A stretch of DNA of 64,000 nt from Jeotgalibacillus proteolyticus (GCF_002926065.1 NZ_PREZ01000005.1:310001-374000), one strand, 5' to 3'; shown: positions 36,187 through 44,777, numbered from the stretch's first letter. Numbers and translations are program-made. The notes: generated from the letters alone by a model not told the origin.

Positions 36187-37212
36187 ATGAGCAAGCTAAA
36201 AATAGGAGTTGTCGGTGCAGGAAGTATTGCGCAATTGCGTCATCTGCTTGAATATGCAGATAACGAGCATGTGGAGGTCGCTGCGATTTGTGATATTAAT
36301 GAAGAACGCGCAAATGAAGCAGCAGAAAAATTTGGCATAGCAAAGGTTTTTACTGATTATCATGACCTGGTTAAAGAAGATCTGGACGCAGTGAGCGTGT
36401 GTACCCCGAACTATCTGCACGCCCCTGTATCCATCGCAGCTCTCGAAGCTGGTAAGCATGTTCTTTGTGAAAAGCCGATGGCTACAAGCAAAAAAGAAGC
36501 CGATCAAATGATTCAGGCTGCAGAAAAAGCCGGAAAAACATTAATGATTGGTCATAATCAGCGTCTCGTAGAGTCTCATCAAAAGGCAAGAAAATGGATT
36601 GCTGAGGGCAAGCTTGGAAAAGTGTTCAGCTTCAGAACAGCCTTTGGCCATCCCGGCCCGGAAGCCTGGAGTGCTGATGGTGCTGACAGCTGGTTCTTTA
36701 AAAAAGACGAAGCTTTTATCGGTGCCATGGGTGATCTTGGTGTTCACAAAACAGATCTTATCCGTTACATTTTAGGGGAAGAAATGACTGAGGTTGCAGC
36801 CATGGTCGAAACTACTGCGAAGAAGAATACGGATGTCGATGATAATGCTGTTCTCCTTTTAAAAACGGAGAGTGGAATTATCGGTACACTGGCAGCAAGC
36901 TGGTCCTATAAAGGCAAAGAGGATAATTCCACTGTTATCTACACAGAAAAAGGCGTTCTCCGTCTTGAGGATGATCCCGAATATTCAGTTGTCCTTCATA
37001 AGCATGATGGAACGAAGGAAGAATTAAGTCTTGGCAAGATCCAGTCAAACGAAGAAGGTGGACAGGAATCTACTGGTGTGATTGATCATTTTGTGGACTC
37101 GATTTTGACAGGGAAAGCCCCTTTAATTACCGGCGAAGAAGGCAAAAAATCGCTTGAAGTGATCCTGGGCGCCTTAAAATCGGATGAAACGAAACAAATT
37201 GTAAAGCTATAG
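36187..37212 (+). CDS. Gfo/Idh/MocA-family oxidoreductase 1 (ThuB-like candidate)
   Basis: 341 residues. The N-terminal Rossmann fold opens IGVVGAGSIAQLRHL, with the family signature LCEKPMA at about 96-102 (Lys as a catalytic residue). The C-terminal substrate domain contains GDLGVHKTDLIRYILGE, with the conserved Asp/His of sugar dehydrogenases. It should oxidise or reduce a sugar hydroxyl with NAD(P). In this context the likely step is C3 oxidation of a glycoside. AAGGAGG lies upstream. Five bases after the thuA-like gene. Confidence 0.88.
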   Translation: MSKLKIGVVGAGSIAQLRHLLEYADNEHVEVAAICDINEERANEAAEKFGIAKVFTDYHDLVKEDLDAVSVCTPNYLHAPVSIAALEAGKHVLCEKPMATSKKEADQMIQAAEKAGKTLMIGHNQRLVESHQKARKWIAEGKLGKVFSFRTAFGHPGPEAWSADGADSWFFKKDEAFIGAMGDLGVHKTDLIRYILGEEMTEVAAMVETTAKKNTDVDDNAVLLLKTESGIIGTLAASWSYKGKEDNSTVIYTEKGVLRLEDDPEYSVVLHKHDGTKEELSLGKIQSNEEGGQESTGVIDHFVDSILTGKAPLITGEEGKKSLEVILGALKSDETKQIVKL

Positions 37213-37221
37213 GTGATAAAA

Positions 37222-38262
37222 ATGGAAAAACTAAAAATGGGACTAATAGGAGTCGGAGGGATTGCCGTATCGCGGCACCTCCCCTCCTATCAATCGTTAA
37301 GCGACCATGTTGAAATTACAGCTGTATGTGATGTAAACCAGGAAAGGGTAAAATCAGTCGCTTCTGAGCACTCTATTCCGTTTCACACTACTCAATATGA
37401 GGAACTCTTTCCGCATGTGGACGCAGTAACGATTTGTACCCCAAATAAATTTCACGCTGAAATTTCAATTGCAGCTTTAAATGCAGGCGTCCATGTGATG
37501 TGTGAAAAGCCGATGGCGCTGACTTCAAAAGAGTGTGAGGAAATGATTGAAGCGGCCCAAAAAGCCCAAAAGGTCTTATTAATTGCCTATCATTACCGTT
37601 ACACCAAAGAAGCCAGAGCTGCTAAGCGGTTTATTGATGAAGGAGAAATTGGCCGGCCGCTTGTTTCACGGGCCCAGGCCATTCGCCGCCGCAAGGTGCC
37701 AGGCTGGGGCGTTTTCACCAGCAAGGATCTTCAGGGCGGAGGCAGCTTGATTGATTTTGGCTGTCATTTCCTTGACCTCGCACTTCATTTAATGGAATTT
37801 CCGGAAATTGCAGAGGTATCAGGTGCTACATACAACGAGCTCAGCAGACAAAACGATATTGTTAACCAATGGGGAACCTTCGATCCGGCCACTTTTGAGG
37901 TAGATGACCACGCTACTGCCTTTATTAAATTTAAGGATGGAGCTACCCTTCTCTTTGAAACCTCCTGGGCTGCAAATCTTGCAGATGATCAGGAAACGGT
38001 CAGTGTGTCCGGAACAAACGGCGGACTTGATGTTTACCCTCTAAAGCTTTATCAGGCAAAATACGGCATGCTGCTTGACCAAAGCGCCTATTGGATTTCA
38101 GATGATGAAAATCCGGGAATTCCACAAGCAGTTAATTTTATAGAAAGCTGCCGAGGCCGCCAAACGCCCCTTATTAAGCCTGAGGAAGCGTTAATTATAT
38201 CAAGAATTATCGAAGCAATCTATGAAAGCAGTGACACAGGCAAGGCGATATCATTTACTTAA
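37222..38262 (+). CDS. Gfo/Idh/MocA-family oxidoreductase 2
   Basis: 346 residues from the ATG at 37222 (AGGTGAT upstream; a GTG three codons earlier is less well placed). Rossmann GLIGVGGIAVSRHLPSYQ, signature MCEKPMAL, and GGGSLIDFGCHFLDLALHLM in the substrate domain. It is a paralogue of the preceding gene but clearly divergent, so the two probably catalyse opposite or successive redox steps, for example forming a 3-keto sugar and reducing the released keto product back. That pairing is inference. Confidence 0.88.
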   Translation: MEKLKMGLIGVGGIAVSRHLPSYQSLSDHVEITAVCDVNQERVKSVASEHSIPFHTTQYEELFPHVDAVTICTPNKFHAEISIAALNAGVHVMCEKPMALTSKECEEMIEAAQKAQKVLLIAYHYRYTKEARAAKRFIDEGEIGRPLVSRAQAIRRRKVPGWGVFTSKDLQGGGSLIDFGCHFLDLALHLMEFPEIAEVSGATYNELSRQNDIVNQWGTFDPATFEVDDHATAFIKFKDGATLLFETSWAANLADDQETVSVSGTNGGLDVYPLKLYQAKYGMLLDQSAYWISDDENPGIPQAVNFIESCRGRQTPLIKPEEALIISRIIEAIYESSDTGKAISFT

Positions 38263-38275
38263 GGAGGAATAAGAA

Positions 38276-39244
38276 ATGAAACTAGGCGTTTTTACTGTTC
38301 TTTTTGCTCAAAAAACTTTTGAAGAGATGCTTGATTATGTAAAGGAATCCGGACTTGATGCTGTGGAAATTGGAACAGGCGGCTATCCAGGGACAAGCCA
38401 CTGTCCGATTGACGAATTGCTTGAGGATGAGGGCAAACGAAACCAATACCTTGATGCTGTTATCTCCCGCGGATTAACGATCAGTGCATTCAGCTGTCAC
38501 GGAAACCCGGTAAGCCCCGACCCTGCTGTAGCACAGGAAGGCGACGAGGCATTACGTAAAAGCATTAAGCTTGCCCAGCTGATGGGTGTGCCTGTAGTTA
38601 ATACATTCTCAGGTACTCCAGGGTCAGATGAAACCTCTAACCACCCTAACTGGCCGGTTGCTCCTTGGCCAAATGAATACGGCGAGGTTCTTGAATGGCA
38701 GTGGGAGAAGAAATTAATTCCTTATTGGAAAGAGATTGCTGAAATAGCAAAGCAGGCAGACGTTAAAATCGGTCTTGAGCTTCACGGGGGCTTCTCAGTC
38801 CACACGCCTCATACAATGCTGAAGCTTCGTGAAGCAACAAATGAATACATCGGTGCAAACCTGGATCCGAGTCATTTATGGTGGCAGGGAATTGACCCGG
38901 TCGGCGCTATTAAGATTCTTGGCAAAGAAAATGCGATCCACCATTTCCATGCCAAGGATACGTATATCGACCAGGATAATGTAAACATGTATGGATTAAC
39001 AGATATGCAATCCTATGGAGCGATCCAAACACGCGCATGGAACTTCCGCTCTGTCGGCATGGGCCACGCAGCCGACGTCTGGGGCCAAATCATCAGCGCC
39101 CTCCGCACCTACGGCTACGACCACGTCGTCAGCATCGAACACGAAGACCCAATTATGAGCATCGAAGAAGGCTTCCAACGCGCCGTATCCACCCTCCTCT
39201 CCGTCAACATCAAAGACCAACCAGCGGAAATGTGGTGGTTATAA
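38276..39244 (+). CDS. Sugar phosphate isomerase/epimerase-like TIM barrel (AP-endonuclease 2 family)
   Basis: 322 residues, xylose-isomerase-like barrel. Metal-ligand blocks are visible: GLELHGGFSVHTPHT (Glu, His), ANLDPSHLWWQGID (Asp, His), HHFHAKDT (His), and VSIEHEDP (Glu). Members epimerise or isomerise sugars, and some act on 3-keto-glycosides by elimination; which applies is not shown. AAGGAGG precedes the ATG. The last ~60 codons (from about 39050) switch abruptly to C-ending codons and A/C-rich sequence, unlike the rest of the gene, and the stop lies two bases before the repeat array. Confidence 0.87.
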   Translation: MKLGVFTVLFAQKTFEEMLDYVKESGLDAVEIGTGGYPGTSHCPIDELLEDEGKRNQYLDAVISRGLTISAFSCHGNPVSPDPAVAQEGDEALRKSIKLAQLMGVPVVNTFSGTPGSDETSNHPNWPVAPWPNEYGEVLEWQWEKKLIPYWKEIAEIAKQADVKIGLELHGGFSVHTPHTMLKLREATNEYIGANLDPSHLWWQGIDPVGAIKILGKENAIHHFHAKDTYIDQDNVNMYGLTDMQSYGAIQTRAWNFRSVGMGHAADVWGQIISALRTYGYDHVVSIEHEDPIMSIEEGFQRAVSTLLSVNIKDQPAEMWWL

Positions 39245-39245
39245 T

Positions 39246-39733
39246 AAAAGCGGAAGCAGGCGTTTAGGGGCGACAAGCACAAGGCGAGCACTGACAGAAG
39301 GCTGCTCTTTGCCTTCAGTCAGTGCTTGACTTGTGACCTCGAGCCCCTGCCTGCTGGAGCTGGATAACGTAAAAGCGGAAACGGGCGTATAGCTCCGACA
39401 GACGTAAGACGAGCCCCCAATTAGGCGCTTTTTGCCTAAATGGGGGCTTGACTTACGATCCGAGGAGCTGCCCGTTGGAGCTGGATAGCGTAAAAGCGTA
39501 AGGCGCTCGTTCAGCTCCGACAAGCATAAGGCGCGGTGGCCCAGTGGACGCTCTTTGTCCACTGGGACAGCGTGACTTATGACTCGAGGAGCTAGCGCCT
39601 GGAGCTGGATATCATAAAAGCGGAAGCAGGCGTTTAGGGGCGACAAGCACAAGGCGAGTGCTGACAGAAGGCTGCTCTTCGCCTTCAGTCAGTGCTTGAC
39701 TTACGATCCCAGGGGCTGCCCACTGCCTACCAT
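39246..39733 (+). repeat. Tandem array of four ~120-bp units with covarying nested stems (element B)
   Basis: Units: 39246-39370, 39371-39491, 39492-39615, 39616-39733. Each starts AAAAGCG and, in units 1-3, ends GGAGCTGGATA. Unit 1 stems: GCAGGC/GCCTGC, AGGGGC/GCCCCT, CACAAG/CTTGTG, GCACTGAC.GAAGGC/GCCTTC.GTCAGTGC. Unit 2: ACGGGC/GCCCGT, AGCTCC/GGAGCT, CGTAAG/CTTACG, GCCCCCA.TTAGGC/GCCTAA.TGGGGGC. Unit 3: AGGCGCT/AGCGCCT, AGCTCC/GGAGCT, CATAAG/CTTATG, CCCAGTGGAC/GTCCACTGGG. The arms differ but always pair. Unit 4 starts like unit 1 but its 3' part breaks three of the stems. No coding sequence is convincing here. Confidence 0.92.
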
Positions 39734-39734
39734 C

Positions 39735-39779
39735 AAAAAAAGGCTCTAACGAATAAAAAATTCGTTAAAGCCTTTTTTC
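39735..39779. terminator. Bidirectional terminator after the sugar operon and the MFS gene
   Basis: AAAAAAGGCTCTAACGAA pairs with TTCGTTAAAGCCTTTTTT around TAAAAAA, with one internal mismatch. Both convergent transcripts could end here. Confidence 0.85.
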
Positions 39780-39785
39780 TGTTTC

Positions 39786-41237
39786 CTAAGCCTCTTTGTT
39801 AAGCACTGCATTTTTCACCATAGCATTTGCTTGCTCTTCCTCATTCTTCTTGCTCTTAATAAAGAAAGCTAAAAACAATCCTAAAACTGAGGAAGCTCCA
39901 GCGAAAATAAACGACACGTTAACTCCGTGAACCATTCCCTGTGCCCCCTGCTCAGGTATTGCACTGCTTGTCATAATCGTAACGAGCAGCGCTGTACCGA
40001 CTGCTCCGGCAACCTGCCGCATCGTATTATTCATCGCAGTTCCATGCGGAATTAATCCAGGCGGCAGCTGATTTAACCCAGCTGTCGTCACCGGCATCAT
40101 CACCATCGCCATCCCAAACATCCGAAAGGCATTAACAACCGCGAGATACGTAAAAGATGTATCCACCGTTAAATTCGTAAACATAAAAGTCGATACGGCA
40201 AGAATAGACATTCCAACAATAGACAGCCATCTGGCACCAAATTTATCGAATAACTTCCCTGTAATCGGACTCATGATCCCCATTATCAAAGCACCTGGCA
40301 GCAGCATCAATCCTGAATCAAGAGCAGAAAATCCAAGCATACTCTGCATAAATAATGGCAGAATTACGGCGCCTCCGATCATGGCAATAAAAATAAGCAT
40401 GCCAAGAATAGTGGTGATCGTAAATACTTTATATTGAAACACTTTAAATTGCAGGATCGGCTGTTCGAGTTTAAGCTGTCTTAAAATAAACCAGGTTAGC
40501 GTGATCGCCCCAACGAAAATGGATAAAAGCACTTCAGCACTTCCCCATCCGCTGCTTCCTGCTGTACTAAACCCGTATAATAAGCCTCCAAAGCCGAGTG
40601 TAGAAAGAACAATTGATAAAGCGTCCACCTTCGGAAACTTTTGCTCAGTTATATTTCTTAAAATAAAGTAGGCAACAATAATATCAATGAAGATAATCGG
40701 CAGAATTACATAAAATAAGCTTCTCCACGGAAACTGATCGACCAGCCATCCGGACAGCGTAGGCCCAATCGCCGGAGCGAATGCAATGACAAGCCCAAAC
40801 ATCCCCATTGCTGCCCCGCGTTTTTCCTTTGGATAAATTAAAAACAAAATAGTCATCATTAATGGCATAATTATCCCTGCACCGGATGCCTGAAGCACTC
40901 TTCCCACCATTAAAACAGAGAAACCGGGTGCCACTGCACAAATCAGTGTCCCTATTCCGAACAATCCCATTGCAGTAAGAAATAAACGGCGGGTAGTAAA
41001 TCGTTCGATTAAAAATGCAGTAATGGGAATCATAATTCCGTTTACGAGCATAAAAATGGATTGAAGCCACTGAGCTGTATTCGCATCCAAATTCAAGTCC
41101 ACCATAATATGAGGCAGTGCGGTTGCAAGCAGTGTCTGATTAAGAATAGCCGCAAAGGCACCTGAAATTAATACAATTAGTAACGGCACTTTATTAAAGG
41201 AGGTCTGTGATTGAGCAGATCCCTGAACATTATTCAT
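39786..41237 (-). CDS. DHA2-family MFS multidrug efflux transporter (EmrB/QacA type)
   Basis: 483 residues with about fourteen hydrophobic segments. Markers are LIVLISGAFAAILNQTLLAT, ATALPHIMVDLN, and the motif-C-like GVALQASGAGIIMP-type helix (here GRVLQASGAGIIMPL). It exports drugs or toxic compounds by proton antiport. It is divergent from a MarR gene with palindromes over its promoter, the usual arrangement of an inducible pump. GAAGG lies before the ATG. Confidence 0.92.
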   Translation of the reverse strand: MNNVQGSAQSQTSFNKVPLLIVLISGAFAAILNQTLLATALPHIMVDLNLDANTAQWLQSIFMLVNGIMIPITAFLIERFTTRRLFLTAMGLFGIGTLICAVAPGFSVLMVGRVLQASGAGIIMPLMMTILFLIYPKEKRGAAMGMFGLVIAFAPAIGPTLSGWLVDQFPWRSLFYVILPIIFIDIIVAYFILRNITEQKFPKVDALSIVLSTLGFGGLLYGFSTAGSSGWGSAEVLLSIFVGAITLTWFILRQLKLEQPILQFKVFQYKVFTITTILGMLIFIAMIGGAVILPLFMQSMLGFSALDSGLMLLPGALIMGIMSPITGKLFDKFGARWLSIVGMSILAVSTFMFTNLTVDTSFTYLAVVNAFRMFGMAMVMMPVTTAGLNQLPPGLIPHGTAMNNTMRQVAGAVGTALLVTIMTSSAIPEQGAQGMVHGVNVSFIFAGASSVLGLFLAFFIKSKKNEEEQANAMVKNAVLNKEA

Positions 41238-41261
41238 ACGTATCCTTCTTTCTATTCGCTA

Positions 41262-41314
41262 TAGTTGCATGATACAACTATATGATTGTATAATACAACT
41301 AAAAGGAATGTCAA
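41262..41314 (-). promoter_or_regulatory. Promoter of the MFS pump with two MarR-type operators
   Basis: -35 TTGACA (41309-41314), 18-base spacer, -10 TACAAT (41285-41290). Two related palindromes lie on it: TTGTAT-A-ATACAA (41286-41298) over the -10, and TAGTTGCATGATACAACTA (41262-41280) just downstream. They share the half-site TAGTTGTAT/ATACAACTA and are spaced about two helical turns apart. Confidence 0.8.
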
Positions 41315-41342
41315 CCAGATGAATTAACGAATTCGTCGACAA

Positions 41343-41370
41343 TTGACAATCAAATTTCGTTCGGTATCAT
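41343..41370 (+). promoter_or_regulatory. Promoter of the marR-type gene
   Basis: -35 TTGACA (41343-41348), 16-base spacer, -10 TATCAT (41365-41370). Confidence 0.7.
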
Positions 41371-41405
41371 GAGAATAGAGAAGGTTAATTTAAGGTGGTA
41401 AACAA

Positions 41406-41831
41406 ATGAATGAAGAATCACTTAAAACAATAGAGCTCGAAATGGCTGTGCTGATCCGGCGCGTGGCATCGATTAATTCAAGAAGAGAAGAAAGTCTGCT
41501 CCGCTCCGCCTATCTGTTACTGCTTCATATTTCCACAAATGGTACAGCTGGCGTTAAAACATTGGCTGCAGACCTCCAATTGGATATCTCCACAGTGAGC
41601 AGACAAGCCGCCTCCCTCGAACAAAAAGGGTATGTAGAAAAAGCTCCCTGTCCAGCGGATAAACGCGCATATTTTTATCAAATTACTGAGTTAGGAGCAA
41701 AAGAGCTCCAGCAGTATAAAGAAGCAAGGATGAAAAAATTAACGATGCTGCTCGAGGACTGGAGTCAGGATGAGTGTGATAATTTCGGGGAGCTGTTAAA
41801 GAAATTTAATTACGCAATTAAAGAGCTTTAA
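41406..41831 (+). CDS. MarR-family transcriptional regulator
   Basis: 141 residues. Winged helix-turn-helix: GVKTLAADLQLDISTVSRQA (recognition helix), then LEQKGYVEKAPCPADKRAYF (wing with the DKR motif). It probably represses the divergent MFS pump through the two palindromes at 41262-41298 and is released by the pump's substrate. The Cys in APCPADKR could be redox-sensitive, but this is speculative. AAGGTGG lies upstream of the ATG. Confidence 0.92.
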   Translation: MNEESLKTIELEMAVLIRRVASINSRREESLLRSAYLLLLHISTNGTAGVKTLAADLQLDISTVSRQAASLEQKGYVEKAPCPADKRAYFYQITELGAKELQQYKEARMKKLTMLLEDWSQDECDNFGELLKKFNYAIKEL

Positions 41832-41871
41832 CCTTTTACGCGTTCCATACAATATTGAGAAAAAGAGGCTC

Positions 41872-42058
41872 AGACATAACAATAATTTTAGAAACGTGAG
41901 GTGAATGGAGCGTAAGGGGGTGACTCCTGCGGGAGGAAGCGGGAGCTTGAGATCCACTTGCGAAGCAAGTTAGCTCAAGCCCCGTCCCGCGGAAAGCATC
42001 CCCCTGAAGCCCAATGAACCGGGGAAAGAGGCTGAGACAACATTTGTCCCAGCCTCTT
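41872..42058 (-). repeat. Composite element A8 plus terminator hairpin (reverse orientation)
   Basis: From left: GACATAACAATAATTTTAG, GTGAGGTGAATGGAGC, the core with hairpin ACTTGC-GAA-GCAAGT and outer stem GCTTGAG/CTCAAGC, then CAATGAACCGG. The hairpin AAGAGGCTGAGAC...GTCCCAGCCTCTT (42025-42058) follows. It can terminate both the marR gene and the murR-type gene. Confidence 0.9.
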
Positions 42059-42111
42059 GCTTCCTTATAAGAATTACCCCCTTAAATCAAACGTTTGTTT
42101 AACCGTCTCCA

Positions 42112-42996
42112 TCACTTCTTTTTTAAGTAATCCATCGCACTTTTGATTTCCTCTAAATAAATCGAGGCTTCCTTGTATTGATTCGTGACAACACTTGTAA
42201 AAAGAATATCAATCATATGAAGCTGGGCAAGCCTGGATGAGGTTGCACCGCTTCTAAACGGGGCAGGGATTTCGCGCGAGGCAGAGATAAATAAATTAAT
42301 TTCCGCGTGCTGGGTTACAGGAGAAGCTCCATAACGCGTGAGACTGATTGTCGTTGCCCCCCTCGCTCTTGCAAGTCCCATGATTTTTGCGGTCTCCTCT
42401 GTTTCCCCTGAAAAAGAAATACCGACTACTACATCAGTGCTCTTTGCATTCGCAATGTACATTCCAGCATTATGGATGTCTGAAAAGGCTGATGTTTCCT
42501 TATTCATTCGAATAAATTTCTGCTGGGCATCCTGCGCGATGATTCCCGACGCCCCTACGCCAAAAAAGTGTATTCTTTGTGCATTTTGAAGTGCCTGTAC
42601 TGCTTTTCCAAGCGCTTCATAGTTAACGAGCTCCGTGGTTTCCTTAATCGCCTGTATGCTGTTATTGGTCACTTTTTGAACGATTGATTCCTGATTCTCC
42701 CCAGGATGAATATCACTAAAATGATCCTCCTGGTCTTTATGCAGATCGCCTGAAATGCGAAGCTTTAACTCCTGAAACCCCTTTAAGCCAAGCGATTTAC
42801 AAAGCCTGACGACCGCTGCACTGCTTGTACTACTTGCTTCCCCCAGCTGAGCCACAGTCATATAAATGACTTCATGAGGGTGCTGGATAATAAAATCAGC
42901 CAGCTTTCTCTCTGACGGCGGCAGCTTATGCTTTACCTCATTCAGCAGCACAAGTCCTCCGGATAGGGATGATTTTGATTTTGTTAGATCCGTCAA
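42112..42996 (-). CDS. MurR/RpiR-family transcriptional regulator
   Basis: 294 residues. The N-terminal HTH_6 domain has LPPSERKLADFIIQHPHEVI and SSTSSAAVVRLCKSLGLKGF; the C-terminal SIS domain has IHFFGVGASGIIAQDAQQKF and VVVGISFSGETEETAKIM, for a phosphosugar ligand. It is the last gene of the amino-sugar operon and should sense MurNAc-6-P or GlcNAc-6-P, repressing the operon and the divergent nagAB in its absence. The ligand is inferred from the neighbours. Confidence 0.9.
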   Translation of the reverse strand: MTDLTKSKSSLSGGLVLLNEVKHKLPPSERKLADFIIQHPHEVIYMTVAQLGEASSTSSAAVVRLCKSLGLKGFQELKLRISGDLHKDQEDHFSDIHPGENQESIVQKVTNNSIQAIKETTELVNYEALGKAVQALQNAQRIHFFGVGASGIIAQDAQQKFIRMNKETSAFSDIHNAGMYIANAKSTDVVVGISFSGETEETAKIMGLARARGATTISLTRYGASPVTQHAEINLFISASREIPAPFRSGATSSRLAQLHMIDILFTSVVTNQYKEASIYLEEIKSAMDYLKKK

Positions 42997-43023
42997 TTGC
43001 GCTCAATCCTTCAATATAGATTC

Positions 43024-43866
43024 TTAGCCTTTTATGGCTCCCTCGGTCATTCCCTTTGCAATTCTTTTTTGGAATATTGCATAGAGAATAATGACTGGAA
43101 TAATCGCGATCGTCAAGCTGGCGAATAAGGTTCCCCAGGCATTGGTATATTGCGCCTCACTGCTGATAAAATCAATCGCAAGCCCTAATGTATAATTAGT
43201 TCTTGATTGAAGAAAAATGAGGGCCATAAAATACTCGTTCCAGAATTGAATAGCATTCATAATGGACACCGTGATAATCGCTGTCGTCGATAAAGGTGTA
43301 ATAATCCGTAAAAGTATACCATAAGGCGACAGTCCGTCCATAGAAGCTGATTCCTCCAGCTCCTTCGGTATTGTACCCATAAAGCTGGTCAGAACAAAAA
43401 TGGTAAACGGCAGCTGGGAAATTGCATAAACCACTGCCAGACCAAATAAATTATCAAGCAGATTAAAATCCATTAATAGAAAAAACAATGGGATCCAGCC
43501 AAGTACCATAGGAATCATCATGGCTGATATGTAGACGGTAAATAAGATTCCGCTGCCTTTGAATTTGATTCGCTCAATCGCATAAGCAGTCGGCAGCGCA
43601 AGCACAAGCGTGAGAAACATTCCCATGACCGTTACGATGACACTGTTAAATACACTGGTATCAATATTGTAATTTGTCCAGGCATCAATAAAATTTTGAA
43701 AGTTAAAGGATTCCGGCAGCCCCCAGGGATTTGAATAGATTTCGGCATTTGATTTTAACGAGCCGATAAACATCCAGATGATAGGGTATAAAACAGCTAT
43801 TGCCCAAAGGATTAACGGTATTCTTATTCCAGTCCGGATTACTGCCGGACGTACTTTTTTCTTCAT
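43024..43866 (-). CDS. ABC sugar transporter permease (MalG-like) for amino sugars
   Basis: 280 residues from the ATG at 43866 (AAGGAGGGG upstream); a GTG six codons earlier has no site. Six transmembrane helices, first IPLILWAIAVLYPIIWMFIG. EAA loop EESASMDGLSPYGILLRIITP. It ends IAKGMTEGAIKG. It partners with the permease 17 bases upstream. No ATPase gene is in the cluster. Confidence 0.91.
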   Translation of the reverse strand: MKKKVRPAVIRTGIRIPLILWAIAVLYPIIWMFIGSLKSNAEIYSNPWGLPESFNFQNFIDAWTNYNIDTSVFNSVIVTVMGMFLTLVLALPTAYAIERIKFKGSGILFTVYISAMMIPMVLGWIPLFFLLMDFNLLDNLFGLAVVYAISQLPFTIFVLTSFMGTIPKELEESASMDGLSPYGILLRIITPLSTTAIITVSIMNAIQFWNEYFMALIFLQSRTNYTLGLAIDFISSEAQYTNAWGTLFASLTIAIIPVIILYAIFQKRIAKGMTEGAIKG

Positions 43867-43883
43867 TCCCCGCCCCTCCTTCA

Positions 43884-44777
43884 CTAGTATTGCACTTTTT
43901 CTCTTTTCATTAGAAATTGTAAAATCAGTACGGTAATTAATGAAAGAATTAAAATAACTACACCGATCGTAGCCCCGTATCCGAAGTTATACTGTACAAA
44001 GGCTTGCTGATACAGGTAAGAGCCCATCACATGCGTTGAGTTGTTAGGTCCTCCGCCTGTCATAATTTGAACAATAATAAAAGATCCATTAAGGGTCGTA
44101 ATCACGATATAGAGAATTGAAATTTTGATCTGCGGCCAGATCAGCGGCAGTGTTACCTTCCAAAATTGCTGCCATTCATTCGCTCCATCAATTTCTGCTG
44201 CTTCGTAATAGCTTTTGGATACATTTGAAATCCCGCCGATTAACAAGAGCATGAACAGACCGATTCCTGCCCAGATGGAAGGAAGAACAAGACTTGGCAG
44301 CGCCCAATTTTCATCTCCAAGCCATGGTCTCGCCCACTCCCCAAGTCCCATAAATTCAAGCCCGGAGTTAACAAGACCAAGGCTTGGATTGTAGATGAAC
44401 GTCCACAAAATTCCGATGACCACGACAGACATAATATTTGGAAAGAAAAACACCACTCGGTAAAAAGGTGCTTCCTTAATTTTCAACTGGGTAAGGGCTA
44501 CGGCAAAAAAGATCGCCAAAATCATAATACCAATAACCTTCGTCACCACTAAAAAGTAGTCATGAAGAATCGTTCTTGGGAAAATTTTATCCTGAAATAA
44601 TCGCTCGTAATTGCTCAGGCCGATAAACTCCCTGTTTGAGGAGGAGCCTGACCATTCAAAAAAGGAAAAATACAGTCCGCTAAAGAGCGGATAAAGCGTA
44701 AAAATTGAAAACAGGATAAAGGTCGGGACTAAACAAAAAGCTAAAAAAACATATTTTTGCTTTTTAGACTGTACCAT
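43884..44777 (-). CDS. ABC sugar transporter permease (MalF-like) for amino sugars
   Basis: About 297 residues if started at the ATG at 44777, where AGAAAGAG gives the best ribosome-site match; an ATG at 44795 lacks one. Six transmembrane helices from YVFLAFCLVPTFILFSIFTL. EAA loop EAAEIDGANEWQQFWKVTLP. Normal length, with no large loop insertion, unlike the permease at 33292. Separated from its binding-protein gene by a terminator-bearing element A, which is unusual within an operon. Confidence 0.9.
   Translation of the reverse strand: MVQSKKQKYVFLAFCLVPTFILFSIFTLYPLFSGLYFSFFEWSGSSSNREFIGLSNYERLFQDKIFPRTILHDYFLVVTKVIGIMILAIFFAVALTQLKIKEAPFYRVVFFFPNIMSVVVIGILWTFIYNPSLGLVNSGLEFMGLGEWARPWLGDENWALPSLVLPSIWAGIGLFMLLLIGGISNVSKSYYEAAEIDGANEWQQFWKVTLPLIWPQIKISILYIVITTLNGSFIIVQIMTGGGPNNSTHVMGSYLYQQAFVQYNFGYGATIGVVILILSLITVLILQFLMKREKVQY

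Noticed and set aside
39239-39652. 137-residue open frame on the minus strand across the repeat array
   Set aside because: It exists only because the repeat units lack stops in that frame, has no ribosome site, and contains repeated peptide segments mirroring the DNA units.
39246-39733. CRISPR-like array of repeats with variable segments
   Set aside because: The period is about 120 bases and the variable parts are self-complementary arms, not unique spacers; no cas gene is in the window.
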